Of a stretch of DNA of 48,685 nt, positions 9,488 to 19,293 are shown piece after piece (within the stretch, counting starts at the first letter, position 1; every line of letters begins with the position of its first letter). Origin of the DNA: Waterburya agarophytonicola KI4. Its GTDB lineage: Bacteria; Cyanobacteriota; Cyanobacteriia; Cyanobacteriales; Xenococcaceae. The notes below the pieces were generated by a model that ran no database searches, was not told the DNA's origin, and saw only the letters and a list, made by a program, of their open reading frames with translations. The stretch spans positions 1 to 48,685 of the forward strand of contig NZ_JADWDC010000028.1 of assembly GCF_020640915.1 (NCBI RefSeq), given 5' to 3'. The position numbers and the translations under genes are program-made.

Positions 9488-10731
9488 TAAGATACAAGCT
9501 CTTGATAAATTTGGCTCAGGCGATCGCACAATAAAGCGATATTAAATTCTTGCATTACTTTAGCTCGTCCCCCTCGACCCATCTTTTGTCGTAAATCAAA
9601 ATTATTAGTTAAATTATCTAGTTTGTCTTGCAAAGAATCAACTTCTTTCTCTGGGACTAAATATCCCGTTACCCCATCTTCAACCAATTCAGGAATACCA
9701 CTGTGATAGGTGCTGACAACAGGAATAGCTTGCGCCATTGCCTCCATCAAAGATACGGGAATACCCTCACAATCACCTTCTTGACTAGTAACGCTAGGGG
9801 CGAGAACAATATCTGCCCGATCTATAATTGCCCGAACTTCTTGTTGTTTTTTCCATCCGAGTAACTTGACTCGATCCTTCATTTTTAATTGCTCTATTTG
9901 CTTGGTTAGCTCTTGTTTTAGAACACCATCCCCAACTAGATGGTATTGCAGTTTCAATTGAGGATATTGAAGGATCAATTGGGCGATCGCTTGAATGCCA
10001 TAAGACAAGCCTTTTTTTTCAACCAAACGAGCAATGCTAACAATTAAAATCTCTTCTGGATCGGTGTTTTTATCTTGAGGGGGCATGAATTTATCGCAAT
10101 CAATCCCCATATGATGAATGACAATTTTGTCGGGATTGCACCCTAAGGCGATTAGTTTTTTTGACCAGTGCTGGCTGATAGGCTGGAATAAATCGCCACG
10201 CTCAAACAAATAATCATAAATGCGATCGCCGTGTATTTTGAGATAGCGAGATATATCGTTGCCATGAAAAGCAACCACTATCTTTCCCTCTATTACTCCC
10301 AAATCTTTGAGTAAAACTGCCTTAAGACCATTACGACCATAGTGACAGTGAATAATATCGTAGGGCTTTTTATTTAATAGGGGTACGGTTAGATAAAGAG
10401 GTTTGAGAAAATCTGCCAAATCTCCGTAGGGGGAGTTTCCCGACTTTATGGTCAAAGAATTTAGTACGGTTTGGGGTGCTTTTAAAAAATTCAGGAGGAA
10501 TAAAATAATTCCCTTCAAACAGCGTAAAATAATATTCCTGGGAATAAAGGTGGAGTAAGTACGCTGTAAAAGCTGATACTCTTCAACTGCGGGGTGCATT
10601 TCAGCCCGATTTCCACCGCGATCGCAATATATATCCACTTCATAACCGCGATCAATTAATCCTGTAATCTGATTTAAAATAAAAGTTTCAGATAGGATGG
10701 GAAACTTATCGATAAAAAAAGCAATTCGCAT
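9487..10731 (-). CDS. GT4-family glycosyltransferase (colanic-acid type)
   Basis: The 414-residue GT-B enzyme starts MRIAFFIDKFPILSETFI, a typical beginning for WcaL/AmsK-like transferases. The C-terminal nucleotide-sugar domain has VSIARLVEKKGL, HLVGDGVLKQEL and the E-x7-E region EGIPVSLMEAMAQAIPVV. The stop codon overlaps the start of the following GT2 gene, so the pair is translationally coupled. It probably extends the repeat unit of the exported polysaccharide. Sugar specificity cannot be read from the sequence. Confidence 0.93.
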   Translation of the reverse strand: MRIAFFIDKFPILSETFILNQITGLIDRGYEVDIYCDRGGNRAEMHPAVEEYQLLQRTYSTFIPRNIILRCLKGIILFLLNFLKAPQTVLNSLTIKSGNSPYGDLADFLKPLYLTVPLLNKKPYDIIHCHYGRNGLKAVLLKDLGVIEGKIVVAFHGNDISRYLKIHGDRIYDYLFERGDLFQPISQHWSKKLIALGCNPDKIVIHHMGIDCDKFMPPQDKNTDPEEILIVSIARLVEKKGLSYGIQAIAQLILQYPQLKLQYHLVGDGVLKQELTKQIEQLKMKDRVKLLGWKKQQEVRAIIDRADIVLAPSVTSQEGDCEGIPVSLMEAMAQAIPVVSTYHSGIPELVEDGVTGYLVPEKEVDSLQDKLDNLTNNFDLRQKMGRGGRAKVMQEFNIALLCDRLSQIYQELVS

Positions 10732-10756
10732 TATATTTAATATTTAAGTTACTTTT

Positions 10757-11536
10757 TTATTCATAGGATAATAATTTTAAAATCGGAGCAAATTGGCGAT
10801 TTAAAAGTTCAATTGTCTCGGGTTTTAGTTTATCTTTGTGATCTCCTGGCTCTATTTTTCTTTTATGACGATAAACATCTTCAGATTGAGGAATAGTAAA
10901 TTCATGATTGTATTTGTCTGCCAACTTTTGCTGAATGTTATCGATAGAATTGGGAGAATTAATTAATCCCAGGATGCTTTTTTGGGGAATATCTAGATGA
11001 GAGAATCCAGCCAAAAAACTCTTGAGCCATTCGGGATAATTAGATACCATATCTTCGTATTTAATTAGTCGAACGTTAGGGCGATCGAGCAAAGTTGAAG
11101 TTAAAAGTTGATATCTTTCTAAATAGGTTGGAAGATTATCGAGAGCGAATTTGTCAATACCTTCTTCTTCCCATTTATTTCTTAAATTGTCGTCTGGATT
11201 AAATCCCCCTTTTCTCTTGGCATGACTGTAGGTATGAGAGAAAAATAAAGAAGTTAAAACATCTCTGGGGTCTCGTAGATGCAAGATAATTGAATATTCC
11301 CCTAAGGCTTCAGGAAAGATTGTTTTTGTCGACCCCGTTCTGATCGGGCCAAAGCAAGCTTGTTCCTCACAACTATCGATAAAATTATTCCAAGATTGTT
11401 GTTTGATTTTATTAAAATAGCGATTGTTATTGATCGAGTAATAGGGGATTTTAAACTCTTTAGCAACATCTATCGTCAATTTATGTAAAAACATTGACGC
11501 TGCTTTATGAACGGTATATATTAGAACGCTTTTCAC
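10757..11536 (-). CDS. Sulfotransferase domain protein
   Basis: The second PAPS-dependent sulfotransferase of the operon (259 residues) belongs to a different subgroup from the one at 6420. The N-terminal PAPS loop is YTVHKAASMFLHKL (residues 8-21), a variant with His-Lys-Ala in place of Pro-Lys-Ser. The 3'-phosphate motif is IILHLRDPRDVLTSLFFSH. A C-terminal RKIEPGDHKDKL is the likely nucleotide-contacting loop. It lies 25 bases before the GT4 gene and 86 after the methyltransferase. Two unlike sulfotransferases suggest two positions or two sugars are sulfated. Confidence 0.87.
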   Translation of the reverse strand: MKSVLIYTVHKAASMFLHKLTIDVAKEFKIPYYSINNNRYFNKIKQQSWNNFIDSCEEQACFGPIRTGSTKTIFPEALGEYSIILHLRDPRDVLTSLFFSHTYSHAKRKGGFNPDDNLRNKWEEEGIDKFALDNLPTYLERYQLLTSTLLDRPNVRLIKYEDMVSNYPEWLKSFLAGFSHLDIPQKSILGLINSPNSIDNIQQKLADKYNHEFTIPQSEDVYRHKRKIEPGDHKDKLKPETIELLNRQFAPILKLLSYE

Positions 11537-11622
11537 TTTTATTTATTTCCCCGATCGCAATTAAATTAAGTTTGAAAAATTATTGGAGCTTCATTTTATG
11601 AAATAATTTGGAACTGCACTAT

Positions 11623-12171
11623 TTATTTGACAGCTTTTAGTTCTACATCCAATAAATAATTAGCTAAATAATTAATATTCCAAGTTTTAAAAAACTTTTT
11701 CCACAGATGTCTAGTTCTTTGCAAAGAGACCATGGCAAAATTGGCGGTAATTCCATAGTAAACACCATAGTTTTCCCGACGAAAATGTCCGCCTATATAA
11801 TAATCAAACGACTCTTCATTCCAAAAACAAATATGAGTGGGGTCTTGATAGGCAGTAATGCCTGGGGCTTCGGGTACATGAATTTTAAAGATACCTTGTG
11901 GTTGTAAAACTCGATAAACTTCATTCATCAAGTAAATAGCATTAGTTGGCTGTATATGTTCGATAAAGTCTACTGCTAATACTTCAGCAAAAGAATTATC
12001 AGCAAAAGGAATTCCCTGATTGACGTCCCAAACCACATCTATACCTGGTGCTGCGTAAATATCAACGTTAACGTAGTCGGGCAAGATTTTATTGCCACAA
12101 CCCAAGTGTAATTTACTTTTTTGGGTGGGAAAAAAAGTGTCTGGGGGCTGAGAAATAGGGGATGTATTCAT
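11623..12171 (-). CDS. SAM-dependent methyltransferase, class I
   Basis: A 182-residue protein if started at 12171 (MNTSPISQPPDTFF), which has TTGGAAAT upstream. The frame is open to 12318, but that would overlap the flippase gene by 88 bases with unlike sequence. The SAM motif LHLGCGNKILPDYVNVD is followed by the acidic VDIYAAPGIDVVWD, the post-motif IPFADNSFAEVLAVDFIEHI and YRVLQPQGIFKIHVPE. It may methylate a sugar of the repeat unit or a lipid-linked intermediate; the context inside the polysaccharide operon is the only guide. Confidence 0.88.
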   Translation of the reverse strand: MNTSPISQPPDTFFPTQKSKLHLGCGNKILPDYVNVDIYAAPGIDVVWDVNQGIPFADNSFAEVLAVDFIEHIQPTNAIYLMNEVYRVLQPQGIFKIHVPEAPGITAYQDPTHICFWNEESFDYYIGGHFRRENYGVYYGITANFAMVSLQRTRHLWKKFFKTWNINYLANYLLDVELKAVK

Positions 12172-12230
12172 AATTTCCAAAAGCGTAATTTTACAAAGCG
12201 ATCGTATTCGATCTTGATAATACAACTCGA

Positions 12231-13763
12231 TTAACTTGATCTTTTGTTCTTTTTCAGATTTTTTACCATCTGCACTAGATCCAATAATATAGAACGACCT
12301 CCTGGTAATAGTAACCAAATAAAGAGATAGCTCAAACCATAAAGAATTAGATAAACCAATAAATCAATTAAAACTTGAGTCTGAATTATCGACCAATATT
12401 CAATCATTGCCACTAAAGCCGCTGCCCCAAGGGATGCGATGGCTGGTCGATGAATGGTCTTAATTAATTCGGTTATCTTTAAAGGTGTTTTTTGGTAACA
12501 GTAAATCAGGGAAATAGGCTTGATCGCCATCGAGTAAATGCTATAGGCGATCGCTAAATGAACGATTCCCCCCTGAACGCTCCAAACAAAGATAATCGCA
12601 TTTAGAATGGAAGAAGCTATACCCCAGCGAAACATGCGGTGTGTGGATGCTAAGGATTGATATACCCAGCCTTCGGCAACGTTAATCGTACCGACAAAAG
12701 CAGCAGGAGCGAGACAGCGAAAAATAAGTATAGTTTCCGACCATTGTTCCCCCAGTAAAGTCAAAACCAGGGGTTCGGTACAGGCAAACATAAAGGCGAC
12801 AATGGGCATTCCTAAAGTAGAAATCAACAAAATTGCCTTGTAGTAATACTTTTTATACTTTTCTGGTTCGGTTTGCAAACTAGAGAGAGTGGGCAATGCC
12901 ACGCTGTTGATCGGACCATTAATTTGTAGAATTGGCAAGAGCAATAACTTGTATGCCTGGTCGTAAAGTCCTAATGCTGACGATCCCCAACGATGACCGA
13001 TTAAAACATTGTCTAGGTTGCGAGAAAAATAATTAACTAAGCCAAAACCAGTTAAATTACCTCCATAAGCCAACATTGAGCCTATTTCTGAGTCCTTTCG
13101 CGGTAATCCCGGTCGCCAACGACAAGCCACCCACACACCAATAGCATTGACTATTGCTGTCACCATCAGCATCACAACTAACGCCCAATAACCCAGCCCA
13201 TAATAGGCAGCAAGAATAGCCGTAACGACTCCCATAGCCATGGCTATGATTTCAATTTTTGCCAAGCTAGTAAACTGCATTTGCCGTCTTAGCAATGCTT
13301 GATGTTGTACTGTTAAACCGCCAAAAACAAAATTAATCGCTAAAGCTAGAGTAATACTTTTTAAACGGGGTTCGTGGTAAAACGAGGCGATCGCAGGGGC
13401 TAAACCTGCAACCATTAAAGCAACCAAGCAACCAACTCCTAGATTAATCCAAAACAAGGTACTAATCTGCTGATGATTAATCTCTCGACGTTGAATAGTT
13501 GCAGTTGATAGTCCTAAGTCCTTGAAATATTCGACAAAGCCAATTATTACTGTTGCCATACCGATCAGACCGTAATCTTCAGGAAGAAGTAAACGAGCTA
13601 ATACAATAGTCGAACCAAACTTAAAGGCAAATTTGCTGGCTTGGGCAGCAATGGTAACTATGCCACCTTTAACAGATCGCTGTTTTAAGTCTGCTTTTAA
13701 ATGATCTGTATTAAAGTAGTCTCGAACTTGAGTATGGGAAGAGACATTTTGCTGTTTTGACAC
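12231..13763 (-). CDS. Oligosaccharide flippase (Wzx/WzxC-like, MOP superfamily)
   Basis: The 510-residue membrane protein has about 12-14 hydrophobic helices, consistent with lipid-linked repeat-unit flippases. The N-terminal region (GGIVTIAAQASKFAFKFGS and LARLLLPEDYGLIGMATVI) is characteristic of the WzxC/polysaccharide-biosynthesis family. It is first in the operon, so transcription probably starts upstream in 13764-13857. It moves the undecaprenyl-linked unit across the plasma membrane for the EpsG/Wzy-like polymerase downstream. No initiating phosphoglycosyltransferase, Wza or Wzc is encoded in the window. Confidence 0.93.
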   Translation of the reverse strand: MSKQQNVSSHTQVRDYFNTDHLKADLKQRSVKGGIVTIAAQASKFAFKFGSTIVLARLLLPEDYGLIGMATVIIGFVEYFKDLGLSTATIQRREINHQQISTLFWINLGVGCLVALMVAGLAPAIASFYHEPRLKSITLALAINFVFGGLTVQHQALLRRQMQFTSLAKIEIIAMAMGVVTAILAAYYGLGYWALVVMLMVTAIVNAIGVWVACRWRPGLPRKDSEIGSMLAYGGNLTGFGLVNYFSRNLDNVLIGHRWGSSALGLYDQAYKLLLLPILQINGPINSVALPTLSSLQTEPEKYKKYYYKAILLISTLGMPIVAFMFACTEPLVLTLLGEQWSETILIFRCLAPAAFVGTINVAEGWVYQSLASTHRMFRWGIASSILNAIIFVWSVQGGIVHLAIAYSIYSMAIKPISLIYCYQKTPLKITELIKTIHRPAIASLGAAALVAMIEYWSIIQTQVLIDLLVYLILYGLSYLFIWLLLPGGRSILLDLVQMVKNLKKNKRSS

Positions 13764-13857
13764 TAATTAGCTCTAGGTTAACTTGCTGGTTTCAAGTATT
13801 CAGTAATTAGGTAAAAATATCATAAAAAACGAGAAACTAGTATTTTCTCCGTTCAAA

Positions 13858-15777
13858 TCAGACGCGGTTTAGTTGTGTTGTTTTTTTTTGGGATTGGATT
13901 TCTAAGTAAACTAACAAAGCATTAATATCGGCGGGATTTACTCCCCCAATACGGGTGGCTTGTCCGACGGTTAGGGGCTTGACCTGATTGAGCTTTTCTC
14001 TGGCTTCCATCCTGAGAGTTTCTACTGTCAGGTAGTCTAAGTCTTGGGGTAGTTTGCGTTGGGTATGACGGCTAATTTGGTCGATCTGAGTTTGTTGGCG
14101 TTTAATATAGCCAGAATATTTGATATCAATTTCTGCTCCTTCAGTTTCGGCTATGGTTAAATCGGGAGTATCTAAACCATACTCTCGCAGATCGGCATAA
14201 TGGAAACCAGGACGACGCAGCAAATCTGCTAGGACGATCGAGCCTTTTATTTTGTGTTCCGTTTTTTGAGCGATCGCAATTCCTACTTCTTCTTGTTCTT
14301 TAATGCGAGTCTTTTCTAGTCTGGCTTTTTCGGCGGTGATTTTCTCTTGCTTGTCGCTATATAGTTGCCATCGGCGATCGCTAATTAGACCGATTTCTCG
14401 ACCCAAAGGAGTCAAACGGCGATCTGCATTATCCGAGCGCAAAATTAAGCGATATTCCGATCTACTAGTCAGCATGCGATAGGGTTCGCGTAAGTCTTTG
14501 GTGCATAGATCGTCAATCAACGTACCAAGGTAGCTTTGTTCTCGTGCAAAGATTACTTCTGATTCGCCTTTGACAAACTTGACCGCATTGATCCCTGCTA
14601 CTAAACCTTGGGCGGCTGCTTCTTCGTAGCCTGTTGTGCCGTTAATTTGTCCCGCACTATATAGCCCTTCTACTTTTTTGGTCATTAGAGTAGGAAAACA
14701 CTGGGTAGCAGGAATAAAGTCATATTCCACGGCATAGGCTGGACGTAGCATGACACAGCTTTCTAGCCCAGGAAGAGTTCTCAGCATAGCAAGCTGCAAT
14801 TTTTCGGGCAATCCCGTCGAAAATCCCTGAATATAAAGTTCAGGAATGTCTCTACCTTCGGGTTCGATAAAGATCTGATGGCTTTCTTTATCGGCAAAAC
14901 GAACGATTTTGTCTTCAATGCTAGGACAATAACGGGGCCCTTTGGCATCTACCCAACCACCATATACAGGAGATAGGTGTAAATTGTCGCGAATAATTTT
15001 ATGGGTTTCGGCGGTAGTGCGAGTCATGTGACAACTCATTTGCTCTTTTTCCACCCAGACTTCGGGGTCGAAGCTAAACCAGCGGACTGTTTCATCTCCT
15101 GGTTGGGGAGTCATTTTGCTGTAGTCGACAGATCGCCGATCGACCCTAGCTGGCGTACCTGTTTTGAGTCTGCCCGTTTCAAAACCCAATCGATTGAGAG
15201 TTTCGGTCAAACCCGTAACGGCAAATTCCCCCGATCGCCCAGCTTCCATGGATTTGTTGCCCACCCAAATCCTACCACCGAGGAAAGTTCCCGTAGTCAG
15301 AATGACTGCTTTAGCAGCAAAACAAGTCCCAAAATAGGTTTCGATACCGATTACTTCATCATTTCTACCCAAGACTAAGTCCGTTACCATTCCCTCGCGG
15401 ATACTCAAATTCTCTTGATTTTCCACGATTTGCTTCATTACTAGGGCATATTCCCTTTTATCGGTCTGCGCTCTCAATGCCCATACCGCGGGGCCGCGAG
15501 AAGCATTTAGCACTCGTTTTTGGAGATAAGTGCGATCGCTTACTTTGCCGATCTCTCCCCCTAACGCATCTATTTCATGGGTTAACTGAGACTTAGCTGG
15601 ACCACCCACCGCAGGGTTACAGGGTTGCCAAGCAATGCGATCGAGGTTGAGAGTCAGCATTAAAGTACGACAGCCTAGTCTTGCTGCTGCCAATGCTGCT
15701 TCGCAGCCAGAATGTCCGCCTCCAACCACAATGATGTCGAAAGCGTCTTGAAAGTCTACAGGATGAGATACGGTCAT
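13858..15777 (-). CDS. mnmG: tRNA uridine-5-carboxymethylaminomethyl modification enzyme MnmG
   Basis: With MnmE, MnmG installs the cmnm5 group on wobble U34 of certain tRNAs, using FAD and folate. The 639 residues are full length. The FAD Rossmann motif [19 protein letters not shown] lies at about 18-36, [21 protein letters not shown] at about 54-74, and the flavin/tRNA region [13 protein letters not shown] contains the conserved Cys. Further on are STGLPEKLQ and [17 protein letters not shown]. The C-terminal helical domain ends with [17 protein letters not shown]. It stands outside the polysaccharide operon, 95 bases before the flippase start, and is likely a housekeeping transcript. Confidence 0.98.
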   Translation of the reverse strand: MTVSHPVDFQDAFDIIVVGGGHSGCEAALAAARLGCRTLMLTLNLDRIAWQPCNPAVGGPAKSQLTHEIDALGGEIGKVSDRTYLQKRVLNASRGPAVWALRAQTDKREYALVMKQIVENQENLSIREGMVTDLVLGRNDEVIGIETYFGTCFAAKAVILTTGTFLGGRIWVGNKSMEAGRSGEFAVTGLTETLNRLGFETGRLKTGTPARVDRRSVDYSKMTPQPGDETVRWFSFDPEVWVEKEQMSCHMTRTTAETHKIIRDNLHLSPVYGGWVDAKGPRYCPSIEDKIVRFADKESHQIFIEPEGRDIPELYIQGFSTGLPEKLQLAMLRTLPGLESCVMLRPAYAVEYDFIPATQCFPTLMTKKVEGLYSAGQINGTTGYEEAAAQGLVAGINAVKFVKGESEVIFAREQSYLGTLIDDLCTKDLREPYRMLTSRSEYRLILRSDNADRRLTPLGREIGLISDRRWQLYSDKQEKITAEKARLEKTRIKEQEEVGIAIAQKTEHKIKGSIVLADLLRRPGFHYADLREYGLDTPDLTIAETEGAEIDIKYSGYIKRQQTQIDQISRHTQRKLPQDLDYLTVETLRMEAREKLNQVKPLTVGQATRIGGVNPADINALLVYLEIQSQKKTTQLNRV

Positions 15778-15848
15778 GTTAATTTTACGAACTGAGATCT
15801 TTTCTTAACTTAGTTCTTATTGGTTCTTATGATCTATTGTAATTCTAT

Positions 15849-17912
15849 TTAATCGTTTTGCTTAAATCCTCGCGAAATTTTGCGTTCGTATTCTCGCAGA
15901 CTGGCTAACATATTTTTAGCAGATTGATAGGATTCATCCAGAATTTTTTCTTGTTCTCCATCATCGTCGATCGCAACGTCATTAACTAATTGTAAATAGT
16001 TGAGTAAATAATTAAGATTGTTATGAATTTCATAGGAGAGATTATTATTGGTCTGACGAGCTAATTTTTGAGCTATTTTTTTTGCTAGTTTTTGTTGATG
16101 AGATTGCTGGCTGCTTTTAAACTGTGTCGAACACATACGCTGATAAAAATTACCATTTTTGAGTAATTCTTGATGTGTTCCAGATTCGATTATTTTGCCT
16201 TTATTTAAAATAACGATTAGATCGGATTTTTTTATAATATTTAGTTTGTTTGTAATTACTATGGTGGTGCGATCGCGACATAATTTATCTAGAGCATTTT
16301 GAACTATTTCTCCCTCTTCTTTATTTAATTTTTTGAGAGGTTCGTCTAAAATAACGATTTCGGGTTTTAATAATAAAGCTCGTGCGATCGCAATTAGTTG
16401 TTTTTGAAATTCAGAAATTATAATTGTGCGATCGTCTATCTCGGTATAGATGCCTTGAGGCAATTTAGCAATAAAATCATCAGGGTCAATCATCTTGGTA
16501 GCAGCGATCGCCTGAGATTCAGTAATATTTTCTAAGCCATAGGTAAGATTGTATAAAAGGGAATTATTAAATAAAAATGGTTCTCCATCGATTGTCGCGA
16601 TCGACTTTCGCAGACTGCTAAGAGTATATTCTTTAATATCTTTATTATTGATGGTTATTGTGCCTTCAATTGGTTCGTTAATTCTAGATAGTAAACTAAC
16701 TAAAGTTGATTTTCCCGCACCAGTAAAACCAACTAAGGTCATGGTTTTTCCTTGAGGAATACTTAAATTGATTTTATCTAAAATTATTCGACCATGATAG
16801 GGATAAGCAAAGGTTACATTATCCAGTTCAATACTAGTTTTTAATTTAGTAAAAGTAATATTCCCCGATTGGATAATTGATTTCTCTTTTTCTCGTAAAA
16901 ACTTGGCTACTATTTCTATACTGAGTTGGTTATTTTTAAATTGATTTCTAGCATTATTTAACTGATTAATGGCAGATGGCAACTTCAATAAAACTGCTAA
17001 ATATATTAACAAAATAGGAATAATTGATTGAATATGGCGGTCGTATAAATAATAACCACTAATGACCAAAGTAAGAATTATTGCTATTTGATTAATTTTA
17101 TTGATCGAATTAGCTAAAAGTAAAGTAGATCTACTTCTTAATTCAGTTCTATTTTTATCTTCAACCAAATTGATGATCTGTTGATATTCTTGCTCTTCAT
17201 TAGCAGCATTTTTAATTAGATTAATTCCCGTTAAGAAATCAACCAACTTACGGTTATATACTTGATATTTATGGGCTAATAAAACTCCTTGTTGCTTAGA
17301 TTGATTGACAAAAAAATGATTAACAATAAACAATATCACAATTAAAACTAATGTGATCGCTGTTAGCGACCAAGATATTGAAGCCAAAACAACCGCTAAA
17401 ATTAAAATTGTCCCCCCAGTAATTAATATTGTTTGAATACTTTTAATCCCTAAAGCAGTTTTATCAATCTCTCGATTAATCTTAAATAAAATATCACCTG
17501 TTTTATTTTGGGTATAATAATTCAAATCTAGTTTACACAGCAAGGCGATTCCCTTTCGCTTCATTTGATAAACTAGATGATTGGTATGCTTTATATTTAC
17601 AATTGCATTAATGTAATTAATTATTTTTTCCAGAAAAAATATTACAGCAATTAAACATAAACTAATAACCAGTCGATCGCTAGAGAAGAAAAAATCTGCT
17701 AAAAAAAACAAGTATTTCAACAAGGAAGTGAAGTGGGCGATCGCAATATTATCCCCATTATTTAAAGCAATTACTAAGATAGAAATTAATAATATCGTCC
17801 CCAGAATATTTAGAATAATACCAACCAAACTCAAAATCAAAGAAGCAACAAAATATATTGGCTTACTTTTTATCAGATCGAATAAAAAATTATTAGTGGA
17901 ATTTTTAAACAT
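15849..17912 (-). CDS. ABC exporter-like protein with degenerate ATPase motifs and a kinase-DHp-like tail
   Basis: The 687 residues contain a transmembrane domain (about 1-330, six hydrophobic segments) and a nucleotide-binding domain (360-600). Walker A (GFTGAGKST, 395-403), an aromatic A-loop (FAYP, 368-371) and Walker B with its glutamate (ILDEP, 521-525) are intact. The Q-loop reads IDGEPF (no Gln), the signature is ISEFQ (499-503) instead of LSGGQ, the D-loop is KKLN, and the H-loop His is Asn555 (VITNK). ATP may bind, but hydrolysis by a homodimer looks unlikely. Residues 622-675 (NLSYEIHNNLNYLLNYLQLV, then a second helix) look like a HisKA dimerisation hairpin, with Tyr where SHE would have His. 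It starts at 17912 and is monocistronic. Its cargo and role are unknown. Confidence 0.85.
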   Translation of the reverse strand: MFKNSTNNFLFDLIKSKPIYFVASLILSLVGIILNILGTILLISILVIALNNGDNIAIAHFTSLLKYLFFLADFFFSSDRLVISLCLIAVIFFLEKIINYINAIVNIKHTNHLVYQMKRKGIALLCKLDLNYYTQNKTGDILFKINREIDKTALGIKSIQTILITGGTILILAVVLASISWSLTAITLVLIVILFIVNHFFVNQSKQQGVLLAHKYQVYNRKLVDFLTGINLIKNAANEEQEYQQIINLVEDKNRTELRSRSTLLLANSINKINQIAIILTLVISGYYLYDRHIQSIIPILLIYLAVLLKLPSAINQLNNARNQFKNNQLSIEIVAKFLREKEKSIIQSGNITFTKLKTSIELDNVTFAYPYHGRIILDKINLSIPQGKTMTLVGFTGAGKSTLVSLLSRINEPIEGTITINNKDIKEYTLSSLRKSIATIDGEPFLFNNSLLYNLTYGLENITESQAIAATKMIDPDDFIAKLPQGIYTEIDDRTIIISEFQKQLIAIARALLLKPEIVILDEPLKKLNKEEGEIVQNALDKLCRDRTTIVITNKLNIIKKSDLIVILNKGKIIESGTHQELLKNGNFYQRMCSTQFKSSQQSHQQKLAKKIAQKLARQTNNNLSYEIHNNLNYLLNYLQLVNDVAIDDDGEQEKILDESYQSAKNMLASLREYERKISRGFKQND

Positions 17913-18059
17913 ATAATTTCCTCATCAGATCTCAAGTGACTGAGAATATGCGATCGCTATATTCGCGATGGATATCTGTTTAAAAATCACACCATAGAAT
18001 ATTTACCTAATATGATGGAATACGTTACCTAGAAACGTCCAGAGTATAATCCTCATAAT

Positions 18060-18833
18060 ATGGAAATTAAGCGTATTCCTGTTTTGTCCGACAATTATGT
18101 CTTTGTCCTATCCGATACTCAACAAAAAATAGCAGCAGTAGTCGATCCTGCTGTGGCACAACCTATTTTAGATTATTTAACTCAAATAGACTGCCAGCTA
18201 GTAGCTATATTCAACACCCATCATCATTACGATCATGTTGGAGGAAACCAACAACTAATCGAGCATTTTCCCCATCTCTGCGTTTATGGAGGTATAAAAG
18301 ACAGGGGTAGAATTCCTCACCAGCAAGTTTTTCTACAACAAGACGATACAGTCCAATTTTCTCGCCATAGAGGACGAGTATTTTTTGTTCCAGGACATAC
18401 CCGCGCTCATATAGCTTACTACTTTCCCCCCTCTACAACAGAAGAAACAGGAGAATTGTTTTGCGGTGATACCATCTTTGCAGGAGGATGTGGCAGACTG
18501 TTTGAAGGTACTCCTTCTCAAATGCTTAATTCGATCGACAAACTACGCCAACTTCCCGATAATACTCGTGTTTGGTGCGCTCACGAATATACTCTGAATA
18601 ATCTCAAATTCGCCATAACTGTAGACAGTAACAATCTGATTTTACAAGAGCGATATCAAGCAGTTCAACAAGCTAGAAAGCAAGGTATGGCAACCGTACC
18701 TTCACTTCTAGGGATCGAAAAACAAACTAATCCATTTTTGCGTTGGGATACTCCCGCCATACAAACTATTGCTAAAGTAAAAGAACCTGTTAGGGTGTTT
18801 GGACGCATTCGAGGGATGAAAGATTTGTTTTAA
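18060..18833 (+). CDS. gloB: Hydroxyacylglutathione hydrolase (glyoxalase II)
   Basis: Hydrolyses S-D-lactoylglutathione to D-lactate and glutathione, the second step of methylglyoxal detoxification; cytosolic. The 257 residues fit the family. The metallo-beta-lactamase metal motif THHHYDHVGG lies at about 53-62. VPGHTRAHIAYYF and CGDTIFAGGCGRLFEGT carry further ligands, and WCAHEYTLNNLKFA holds the glutathione-site and last metal His. The C-terminal glutathione-binding segment ends NPFLRWDTP. It begins 147 bases from the divergent ABC-like gene and appears monocistronic. Confidence 0.96.
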   Translation: MEIKRIPVLSDNYVFVLSDTQQKIAAVVDPAVAQPILDYLTQIDCQLVAIFNTHHHYDHVGGNQQLIEHFPHLCVYGGIKDRGRIPHQQVFLQQDDTVQFSRHRGRVFFVPGHTRAHIAYYFPPSTTEETGELFCGDTIFAGGCGRLFEGTPSQMLNSIDKLRQLPDNTRVWCAHEYTLNNLKFAITVDSNNLILQERYQAVQQARKQGMATVPSLLGIEKQTNPFLRWDTPAIQTIAKVKEPVRVFGRIRGMKDLF

Positions 18834-19293
18834 TTTCAAAATTTCTTGGAATTAAATCTAAGAATTATAAAGTTACTCTCGATAAAAAATAGTATTGTAA
18901 TTCAACAAAAAAACACTATCTCTTGTAATTTACAAAGCCATATAATTACGTTTCAATAATTATTAATACATAGAGAATTTTGTCAAAATAATCCAGATAA
19001 ATACCTATTATTAGGTGATATCACTAGTCAATAGTATAAGTGAAATCAGCAATTTACATTTAAAGATACCATAAACTATACTGATCTAAGCTAGTGAAAA
19101 TACATGACAATCCAATCTTAAAAGTATTTTTTTTGTTTATACATAATTATTCGACACCATGCTTGATCGCTATTAATTAATGTATTTGATACTTACCAAG
19201 GATATCAAGTTGCAGTAAATAAAGATCGTTTCTAATTGTCTTTAATGTATTTATCTCTAGTAAATAGTTTTTTATTAATTTCTTATCTCAACT
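18834..19293. other. AT-rich intergenic region, no gene seen
   Basis: These 460 bases between gloB and the FG-GAP/RTX gene are strongly AT-rich, and I see no credible reading frame, RNA gene or clear terminator. The promoter of the downstream secreted-protein gene should lie near the right-hand end, but I cannot single out an element. Confidence 0.5.

Noticed and set aside
15001-15378. A 125-codon plus-strand frame opposite mnmG
   Set aside because: It is the reverse shadow of a conserved part of MnmG, with no family resemblance of its own.
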